This document shows, one piece after another, positions 1-5,027 of a stretch of 5,027 bases of DNA. Position 1 is the first letter of the stretch; each line of letters begins with the position of its first letter. The notes under the pieces were generated by a model. The model searched no databases, had not been told where the DNA came from, and was given only the letters and a program-made list of their open reading frames with translations. Both the position numbers and the translations under genes were made by a program. The stretch spans positions 1 to 5,027 of the forward strand of contig CAIXZI010000303.1 of assembly GCA_903923915.1 (NCBI GenBank), given 5' to 3'. This DNA is from an uncultured Bacteroidota bacterium. Its GTDB lineage: Bacteria > Bacteroidota > Bacteroidia > B-17B0 > Aurantibacillaceae.

Positions 1-60
1 AAGACAAAGTCTAATGCAGCCCTGAACACCTAATCCATTACACTTTATTAAAAAAATCAT
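1..60. other. Upstream stretch with no supported gene
   Basis: No gene is supported here. On the + strand, frame 1 is open for ten codons and stops at 31-33, and the other two frames stop within the first 24 bases. On the - strand one frame is open from an ATG at 60-58 to the window edge, but its 20 residues are unlike any family I recognise. The stretch ends in an A-tract (50-56) just before the first palindrome. It could include the tail of an upstream gene, but nothing visible decides this. Confidence 0.4.
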
Positions 61-81
61 TGATATAAATGATTTATATCA
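61..81. promoter_or_regulatory. Perfect 21-bp inverted repeat with FNR-like core
   Basis: The arms TGATATAAAT (61-70) and ATTTATATCA (72-81) are exact reverse complements around a single central G at 71. Inside lies TGAT-TTAT-ATCA (70-81), the conserved core of the Crp/FNR-family box TTGAT-N4-ATCAA. The outer bases (A69, T82) differ from the full consensus but are symmetric. A second, weaker match, TTGAT-N4-ATGAT, overlaps at 60-73. The core is centred at 75.5, about 40 bp before the start site implied by the -7-like element at 105-112, which is where a class II FNR activator would bind. I infer oxygen-responsive control of the cco operon. The alternative is that the whole 21-bp palindrome is an operator for a different dimeric regulator. 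Confidence 0.55.
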
Positions 82-95
82 TAAATAATTATTTA
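82..95. repeat. Perfect 14-bp AT-only palindrome
   Basis: TAAATAATTATTTA equals its own reverse complement and starts at the base after the 21-bp inverted repeat ends. It occupies the place where a -33 promoter element would be expected if the -7-like element at 105-112 is used. It contains no TTG. It could be a second operator half-turn or simply low-complexity promoter DNA. Short palindromes built only of A and T arise easily in AT-rich intergenic DNA, so its role is uncertain. Confidence 0.35.
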
Positions 96-104
96 CCCTG
101 CCAA

Positions 105-112
105 TAACTTCG
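105..112 (+). promoter_or_regulatory. Candidate Bacteroidota -7 promoter element for ccoI
   Basis: TAACTTCG matches the Bacteroidota -7 consensus TAnnTTTG at five of six defined positions. It would start transcription near 116-119, leaving a leader of about 25 bases before the ccoI ATG. There is no TTG at the usual 17-23 bp upstream. That fits a promoter depending on an activator bound at the FNR-like box, whose centre would lie near -41. This is inferred from spacing and a short motif only. Confidence 0.35.
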
Positions 113-142
113 CAATGTAATAGCTAACTATTTTTTTACAAA

Positions 143-2560
143 ATGTTTATAAGTGCTGAAAATAGAACTACTGAAAGTATTGCTTGTTATCATTGCGGAG
201 AAGATTGCTTAGATGATTATATACATATTCAAGAAAAAAAATTTTGCTGTACAGGCTGTAAAACCGTTTATGAAATATTAAATCAAAACGGACTTTGTAC
301 CTATTATGATATTGAAAAAAATCCGGGCATTGCACAAAAAGTAAAAATACGCGAAGGTAAGTTTGCTTTTTTAGATGATAAATCGGTTGAAGCAAAGCTC
401 ATTCATTTTTCTGATGAGAAACAAAAATCCGTGATTTTTTATTTACCGCAAATGCATTGCAGTTCTTGCATTTGGTTGCTTGAACATTTAAATAAATTAG
501 ACGCAGGGATTGTAAAATCGCAAGTGAATTTTTTAAAGAAAGAAGTGAGTGTTGTTTATAATATAAATTCTGTTTCTTTACGTAGGGTAGCCGAATTGCT
601 TACTATGATTGGCTATGAACCACACATCAGTTTACATGATATTTCAAATAAAAAAATACGCAAATACGACAAGAAGAGAATTTACCGCATTGGTATAGCA
701 GGCTTTTGTTTCGCAAATATTATGATGTTAAGCTTTCCTGAATATTTTGGATTGAATAATATTCAAGAAAAAGGCCTAAGGACATACTTCAGCTATTTTA
801 ATCTGTTTCTTTCGTTACCGGTATTTTTTTATTGCGCCGCAGATTTTTTTATCTCTTCTTGGAAAAGTTTAAAGCAAAAGATTTTAAACATAGATGCACC
901 CATTGCTTTAGCCATAGTAATTACGTTTGGCAGAAGTGTGTATGAAATTACAACTGGCACGGGCGCGGGTTATCTCGATTCTATGTCGGGCATTGTGTTT
1001 TTTATGCTGCTGGGTAGATTTTTTCAGGATAGAACTTACCAAACACTTTCTTTCGACAGAGATTATACTTCTTACTTTCCGCTGGGTGTAACTATTTTAA
1101 ATGATGATGGAATCGAAATACAAATTCCCATTTCAAAATTAAAAAAGGGACAGCGCATAAAAATTCACAGCGGAGAAATCATTCCGGCTGATGCCATTTT
1201 ATTTTTGGGTAAAGCACATATAGATTACAGTTTTGTTACCGGCGAATCTATTCCGATAGAAAAAAGTATTGGCGAAATTATTTATGCCGGCGGCAAGCAA
1301 ACAGCAGGTGCAATTGAATTAGAGATTGTAAAAGAAGTGTCGCAAAGTTATTTAACGCAGTTATGGGATAATGATGCCTTTAAAGAAAACGCCGAAGAAA
1401 AAAGTGTATCCTTTATTCATCAGGTAAGCAGGTATTTTACGTATGCTTTATTTAGTGTGGCTATTGTATCTGCCATTTATTGGCAAATTCATAACCCTAC
1501 TAGAATCTGGAATGCTGTTACGTCTATCTTAATTGTGGCGTGTCCTTGTGCGCTATTATTATCAGCCACATTTACTAACGGCAATATGTTGCGCATGTTG
1601 CAAAAATTTGGCTTCTATGCAAAAAATTCAAATGTTATTGAGCGCATTGCTAGTGCTACAACTATTGTTTTTGATAAAACCGGAACCATTACACAACAAA
1701 GAGAAGCTGATATTACTTATAGCGGCTCTGTTTTAAATAAAGATGAAGAGCAACTAATTCGTTCGCTTGCAGCGCAATCTAATCACCCGTTAAGTAAAGC
1801 CATCGCCTCATTCGTTCCATTTAGTAAAACCTTATCTGTTAAGCAATATCACGAAAAGAAAGGTTTAGGTGCTATTGGTTTTATTAATGCACATGAAGTA
1901 AAATTAGGCTCTGCACAATACATTACAGACAGAAGAAATGAAACGGAACCCGATGGAAGCAAAGTTTACGTAAGTATTAACGGAGATGTGTTGGGTTGCT
2001 TTGTTATAAAAAATGCATACAGAATAGGTTTAGAAAAAATAATCAATCAATTGCAAAGTAAATTTAAACTGGCACTTATCTCTGGTGATAATGATGTTGA
2101 GCGCGCCACTCTTACTAACTTTTTTGGCAACAAACCCGATTTGCGTTTTGAACAAAAGCCTCAGGATAAATTAGATTACATAAACGCTTTGCAACAAAAA
2201 GGAGAAAAAGTAATTATGATAGGCGATGGGCTTAACGATGCTGGGGCTTTAAAACAAAGCAACGTAGGTATTGTGATTACAGATGATATTAATAATTTTT
2301 CGCCTGCCAGTGATGCTATTTTAGACGGAAAGAGCTTTGCAAAATTAAACGCCATTCTTGCTTATTGCAGAAATCAAAAAACAATCATTTTTGGAAGTTT
2401 TATTATTTCTATTCTATACAATTTTGTTGGTTTGTTCTTTGCCGTGCAAGGCAATCTACAACCTGTAATAGCCGCTATTTTAATGCCTATCAGTTCAATA
2501 AGCATTGTATTATTTACAACGGGGATGAGTTCTTTATTTGCAGGAAAACTAAGGGATTGA
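143..2560 (+). CDS. CcoI/FixI-type copper-transporting P1B ATPase
   Basis: This 805-residue inner-membrane pump uses ATP to move Cu(I) out of the cytoplasm and, in this family, supplies copper for cbb3 oxidase assembly. The N-terminus has a Cys-rich domain of the kind found ahead of FixI/CcoI ATPases (C15, C18, C22, C35, C36, C39), followed by a ferredoxin-like HMA domain with MHCSSC at 104-109. About eight membrane segments follow (near 181-200, 216-238, 250-265, 277-295, 432-450, 457-480, 745-768, 772-792). The actuator has TGES (366-369), and the membrane metal site CPC is at 467-469. The catalytic DKTGT begins at D511, the nucleotide-binding HP is 548-549, and GDGLND is 694-699. Late membrane residues Y759, N760, M781 and S785 complete the Cu(I)-type (P1B-1) ligand set. 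An in-frame TAA at 125-127 and the absence of another ATG before the Cys cluster support this start. The leader is A-rich without a Shine-Dalgarno. The following ccoS and ccoNO separate it from a general copper-detoxifying CopA. Confidence 0.95.
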   Translation: MFISAENRTTESIACYHCGEDCLDDYIHIQEKKFCCTGCKTVYEILNQNGLCTYYDIEKNPGIAQKVKIREGKFAFLDDKSVEAKLIHFSDEKQKSVIFYLPQMHCSSCIWLLEHLNKLDAGIVKSQVNFLKKEVSVVYNINSVSLRRVAELLTMIGYEPHISLHDISNKKIRKYDKKRIYRIGIAGFCFANIMMLSFPEYFGLNNIQEKGLRTYFSYFNLFLSLPVFFYCAADFFISSWKSLKQKILNIDAPIALAIVITFGRSVYEITTGTGAGYLDSMSGIVFFMLLGRFFQDRTYQTLSFDRDYTSYFPLGVTILNDDGIEIQIPISKLKKGQRIKIHSGEIIPADAILFLGKAHIDYSFVTGESIPIEKSIGEIIYAGGKQTAGAIELEIVKEVSQSYLTQLWDNDAFKENAEEKSVSFIHQVSRYFTYALFSVAIVSAIYWQIHNPTRIWNAVTSILIVACPCALLLSATFTNGNMLRMLQKFGFYAKNSNVIERIASATTIVFDKTGTITQQREADITYSGSVLNKDEEQLIRSLAAQSNHPLSKAIASFVPFSKTLSVKQYHEKKGLGAIGFINAHEVKLGSAQYITDRRNETEPDGSKVYVSINGDVLGCFVIKNAYRIGLEKIINQLQSKFKLALISGDNDVERATLTNFFGNKPDLRFEQKPQDKLDYINALQQKGEKVIMIGDGLNDAGALKQSNVGIVITDDINNFSPASDAILDGKSFAKLNAILAYCRNQKTIIFGSFIISILYNFVGLFFAVQGNLQPVIAAILMPISSISIVLFTTGMSSLFAGKLRD

Positions 2561-2590
2561 TAAAAGTCATAATTAGCACTGACTAAACTC

Positions 2591-2608
2591 AGTTAACATT
2601 TGTTAACT
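2591..2608. promoter_or_regulatory. 18-bp inverted repeat in the ccoI-ccoS gap
   Basis: The arms AGTTAACA (2591-2598) and TGTTAACT (2601-2608) are exact reverse complements separated by TT. Read as RNA, this gives a 7-bp stem with an ATTT loop. Read as DNA, it is TTAAC-N4-GTTAA, the same 5-4-5 geometry as Crp/FNR-family boxes but with different half-sites. It lies just upstream of a TAnnTTTG match (2615-2622), where a bound protein could hinder that promoter. There is no following T-run, so a terminator is unlikely. I know of no regulator that matches the half-site. Confidence 0.4.
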
Positions 2609-2614
2609 AGGAAT

Positions 2615-2622
2615 TAGTTTTG
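2615..2622 (+). promoter_or_regulatory. Possible internal -7 element before ccoS
   Basis: TAGTTTTG matches all six defined positions of the Bacteroidota -7 consensus TAnnTTTG. A start site near 2626-2629 would leave a leader of only 6-9 bases before the ccoS ATG. No TTG lies 17-23 bp upstream; the nearest (TTTG at 2599-2602) is too close, with only 12 bases between. This could be a weak internal promoter for ccoS-ccoNO or a chance match. Confidence 0.22.
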
Positions 2623-2634
2623 CGAAGGAAACCA

Positions 2635-2841
2635 ATGAGCGCAATATTCATACTAATAGCAGCCAGTCTTACCATAGCCATTGGGTTTTTAATTGCTTTT
2701 ATCTGGTCGGTAAAAGACGGGCAATTTGAGGATGATTACACTCCTTCTGTACGAATGCTTTTTGACGATGAAGTAACCGAGACAACTGAAATAATAAAAC
2801 CAACAGCCGAGCAAAGCGAATACATGAGCACAATTAAATAA
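2635..2841 (+). CDS. CcoS, cbb3-type oxidase assembly protein
   Basis: This 68-residue membrane protein of the CcoS/FixS family is required in studied bacteria for inserting cofactors (heme b and CuB) into the catalytic subunit of cbb3 oxidase. One hydrophobic helix spans about residues 3-26. It is followed by the family signature: W24, then GQF (29-31), DD (33-34), TP (36-37), and R40 to L42 before an acidic D44-D45. The rest is a short acidic, polar tail. I chose ATG 2635 because the helix begins right after it. A TTG at 2620 in the same frame would add five mostly charged residues and overlaps the -7-like motif. GAAGGAA at 2624-2630 resembles a Shine-Dalgarno, although only four bases separate it from the ATG. 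The gene is 74 bp after ccoI and 32 bp before ccoNO, consistent with one operon. Confidence 0.93.
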   Translation: MSAIFILIAASLTIAIGFLIAFIWSVKDGQFEDDYTPSVRMLFDDEVTETTEIIKPTAEQSEYMSTIK

Positions 2842-2873
2842 AATAATAGTAAACAAATAAACACAAAATAATT

Positions 2874-5000
2874 ATGGAACTAGAAAAATTTAAATACGAT
2901 AATAAAATCGTTAAAATGTTTGCATACGCTACCATGCTGTGGGGTTTAGTGGGTATGTTAGTAGGCTTAGTAGCCGCTTTGCAATTAGTTTTTCCGATGG
3001 TGAATATGGATTTACCTTACACCACGTTTGGGCGTGTAAGGCCTGTACATACCAATGCAGTAATTTTTGCTTTTGTTGGTAACGGTATTTTTATGGGAGT
3101 ATATTACTCCTTACAACGTTTGCTTAAAGCACGTATGTTTAGCGATTTGCTGGGTAAACTACATTTTTGGCTTTGGCAATTAATTATTGTTTTAGCAGCT
3201 GTTACACTTCTTTTAGGTTACACAACCGGTAAAGAATATGCTGAATTAGAATGGCCTATAGATATTTTAATAACCTTAGTTTGGGTAATTTTTGGATGGA
3301 ACATGGTTGGCACCATTATTAAAAGAAGAGAGCGCCACTTATATGTTGCTATTTGGTTTTACATAGCTACGTTAGTAACTGTTGCTATGTTACATATTGT
3401 TAACTCTATCGAAATTCCTGTTTCTTTTTGGAAATCATATTCATGGTACGCAGGTGTACAAGATGCTTTGGTGCAATGGTGGTATGGTCATAATGCGGTT
3501 GCCTTTTTCTTAACAACTCCTTATTTAGGTTTGATGTATTACTTCGTTCCTAAAGCGGCTAATCGCCCGGTGTATTCATATCGTTTATCTATCATACATT
3601 TTTGGGCATTAATATTTATTTATATCTGGGCTGGCCCTCACCACTTGTTATATACCACTGTGCCAGATTGGGCTCAATCATTAGGTGTTGTATTTTCTAT
3701 CATGTTAATTGCTCCATCATGGGGCGGTATGATAAATGGTTTATTAACCTTACGCGGTGCTTGGGATAAAGTAAGAGAAGATGCTGTACTTAAATTTTTT
3801 GTAGTAGCTATTACCGCTTATGGTATGGCAACTTTTGAAGGGCCAATGCTTTCTTTAAAAAGTGTAAATGCTATCAGTCACTTTACCGATTGGACTATCG
3901 CCCACGTACACGTTGGTGCTTTAGGATGGAATGGCTTTTTAACTTTTGGTATGCTGTACTGGTTATTGCCAAGAATGTTTAGAACAAAACTATATTCTCA
4001 AAAGTTAGCCAACATACACTTTTGGATTGGCACATTAGGTATTGTTCTTTATGCTGTACCGCTTTATTGGGCAGGTATTATGCAAAGTTTAATGTGGAAA
4101 GAGTTCACTCCTGAGGGGCAATTAAAATGGCAGTTTTTAGATACTGTTACTAAAATGGCACCATTCTATGCAGCACGTGCTGTTGGTGGAGCTCTTTATT
4201 TGGTAGGTGCTATTATTATGACTTACAACTTAATTAAAACAGTTAAACAAGGTTCTTTCCTTGCTGATGAAGATGCTGAAGCTCCTGCATTAACTACAGG
4301 TTATCATGCGCATAGCAAAGACCACTGGCATCGTTGGATTGAACGCAGACCAGTTCAATTAATGGTATTAAGTTTAGTGGTGGTAGCTATTGGCGGTATT
4401 ATGGAATTTGTACCTGTGTTCTTGGTTAAATCAAACATACCAACTATTGCAAGTGTTAAACCATACACACCACTTGAATTACAAGGCAGAGATATATATG
4501 TGCGAGAAGGTTGCTATACTTGTCACTCTCAAATGGTTCGTCCGTTCCGCAGTGAAACAGCAAGATATGGCGAATATTCTAAAGCTGGAGAGTTTGTATA
4601 TGATCATCCGTTTCAGTGGGGAAGTAAACGCACCGGACCTGATTTAGCTAGAGAGGGCGGAAAATATCCTGATAGCTGGCATTATAACCACATGATGGAT
4701 CCAAGTTCTATGTCACCAAATACCATCATGCCAGCTTATCCTTGGTTATTAGAAGACAAAGTAGATGTTGCTTCAACCGTTGGTAAAATTAAGGCTATGA
4801 AAAAATTAGGTGTTCCTTATCCTGAAGGTTATGAAAATATTGCCGCAAAAGATATGGAAAAACAAGCGCTTGAAATTACAGCCAATCTTAAAAAAGATGG
4901 CATCCAAACATTGCCTGATAAAGAGATTGTAGCGCTTATTTCTTACTTACAACGTTTAGGAAAAGATATTAAAGCAGAAAAAACAACAACCTTAAAGTAA
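2874..5000 (+). CDS. CcoNO: fused cbb3 oxidase subunits I and II
   Basis: This 708-residue inner-membrane protein is the core of cbb3 cytochrome c oxidase, which reduces O2 to water and pumps protons at low oxygen. Residues 1 to about 455 are CcoN, with twelve predicted membrane helices. Ligands by family alignment: H59 and H346 for low-spin heme b, H344 for high-spin heme b3, H206, H256 and H257 for CuB, and Y250 as the Tyr cross-linked to a CuB His. A cytoplasmic linker (about 455-492) holds four His (H478, H480, H484, H486). CcoO follows: an anchor helix (about 494-517), then a periplasmic cytochrome c domain with heme motif CYTCH (547-551) and probable axial Met M619 in IMPAYPW. Twelve CcoN helices leave the linker in the cytoplasm, so the CcoO domain reaches the periplasm as it does when separate. 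No stop or frame break lies at the junction. The fused form is usual in Bacteroidota. The leader is A-rich, without a Shine-Dalgarno. Confidence 0.96.
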   Translation: MELEKFKYDNKIVKMFAYATMLWGLVGMLVGLVAALQLVFPMVNMDLPYTTFGRVRPVHTNAVIFAFVGNGIFMGVYYSLQRLLKARMFSDLLGKLHFWLWQLIIVLAAVTLLLGYTTGKEYAELEWPIDILITLVWVIFGWNMVGTIIKRRERHLYVAIWFYIATLVTVAMLHIVNSIEIPVSFWKSYSWYAGVQDALVQWWYGHNAVAFFLTTPYLGLMYYFVPKAANRPVYSYRLSIIHFWALIFIYIWAGPHHLLYTTVPDWAQSLGVVFSIMLIAPSWGGMINGLLTLRGAWDKVREDAVLKFFVVAITAYGMATFEGPMLSLKSVNAISHFTDWTIAHVHVGALGWNGFLTFGMLYWLLPRMFRTKLYSQKLANIHFWIGTLGIVLYAVPLYWAGIMQSLMWKEFTPEGQLKWQFLDTVTKMAPFYAARAVGGALYLVGAIIMTYNLIKTVKQGSFLADEDAEAPALTTGYHAHSKDHWHRWIERRPVQLMVLSLVVVAIGGIMEFVPVFLVKSNIPTIASVKPYTPLELQGRDIYVREGCYTCHSQMVRPFRSETARYGEYSKAGEFVYDHPFQWGSKRTGPDLAREGGKYPDSWHYNHMMDPSSMSPNTIMPAYPWLLEDKVDVASTVGKIKAMKKLGVPYPEGYENIAAKDMEKQALEITANLKKDGIQTLPDKEIVALISYLQRLGKDIKAEKTTTLK

Positions 5001-5006
5001 TCAATT

Positions 5007-5027
5007 ATGAAATTCATAAATTATCTC
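5007..5027 (+). CDS. Start of next cco gene, probably ccoQ (partial)
   Basis: An ATG six bases after the ccoNO stop opens a frame encoding MKFINYL up to the window edge. The tight spacing and A/T-rich leader are like those of the other genes here. In Bacteroidota operons the gene after ccoNO is commonly a small single-helix CcoQ/FixQ-like subunit, followed by the di-heme ccoP. Seven residues cannot prove identity. The call rests on position, and a directly following ccoP is the main alternative. Confidence 0.5.

Noticed and set aside
1..33. C-terminus of an upstream + strand gene ending at TAA 31-33
   Set aside because: Ten open codons with no recognisable motif are expected by chance. Sequence upstream of the window is needed to decide.
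1..60. Divergent - strand gene starting at 60-58, such as a Crp/FNR regulator
   Set aside because: The 20 residues are open but do not resemble the start of any regulator I know. The frame abuts the palindrome, leaving no leader or promoter outside it.
168..395. Minus-strand open frame of 75 codons inside ccoI
   Set aside because: It lies opposite the Cys-rich metal-binding domain of CcoI, has no recognisable family features, and is explained by AT-rich antisense sequence.
1533..1736. Plus-strand frame of 67 codons overlapping ccoI
   Set aside because: It is an out-of-frame shadow of the CPC to DKTGT region, whose motifs are intact in the main frame.
2365..2586. Plus-strand frame of 73 codons overlapping the 3' end of ccoI
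   Set aside because: Most of it is out of frame with the last two membrane helices of CcoI. It extends only 26 bases past the ccoI stop and shows no family features.
2591..2622. Rho-independent terminator after ccoI
   Set aside because: The 7-bp stem has only two G/C pairs and is not followed by a T-run, so it is a weak terminator candidate.
2620..2634. TTG at 2620 as the ccoS start
   Set aside because: It adds RRKP before the natural ATG and helix and overlaps a -7-like motif. ATG 2635 gives the normal compact CcoS start.
4521..4563. The CcoN-CcoO junction as a possible assembly or frameshift artefact
   Set aside because: The reading frame is continuous, both halves are complete with all ligands, the topology is compatible, and fused CcoNO is typical of Bacteroidota.
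4390..4647. Plus-strand frame of 85 codons inside ccoNO
   Set aside because: It is out of frame with the CcoO anchor and CXXCH region, which are fully intact in the main frame.

Overview
This AT-rich 5 kb window is the front end of a cbb3-type cytochrome c oxidase (cco) operon. All genes read on the + strand, with short gaps and no convincing terminator. Three points suggest a member of the Bacteroidota: a fused subunit I/II (CcoNO), a CcoI-CcoS-CcoNO gene order with the maturation genes first, and A-rich leaders with TAnnTTTG-like promoter elements in place of a general Shine-Dalgarno pattern. I cannot name the genus.

Layout: positions 1-142 hold no gene I can support. They do contain a compact regulatory region: a perfect 21-bp inverted repeat (61-81) with an FNR-like TGAT-N4-ATCA core, a perfect 14-bp palindrome directly after it (82-95), and a near-consensus Bacteroidota -7 element (105-112). 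CcoI (143-2560) is the copper-transporting P1B-type ATPase that feeds oxidase assembly. A 74-bp gap follows, with an 18-bp inverted repeat and a TAnnTTTG match. CcoS (2635-2841) is a small membrane maturation factor. CcoNO (2874-5000) is the catalytic subunit, with all expected heme and CuB ligands, fused to the mono-heme cytochrome c subunit. The first seven codons of another gene, probably ccoQ, run off the end (5007-5027).

How the genes work together: CcoI moves Cu(I) out of the cytoplasm for the CuB centre, CcoS is needed for cofactor insertion, and CcoNO is the proton-pumping terminal oxidase core. It has high oxygen affinity and works under microaerobic conditions. An FNR-like site ahead of the operon fits oxygen-dependent control.

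The coding content belongs to a known system, and I see no sign of an undescribed one. The points most worth a second look are the regulatory palindromes before ccoI and before ccoS, then minor details of the fusion linker.
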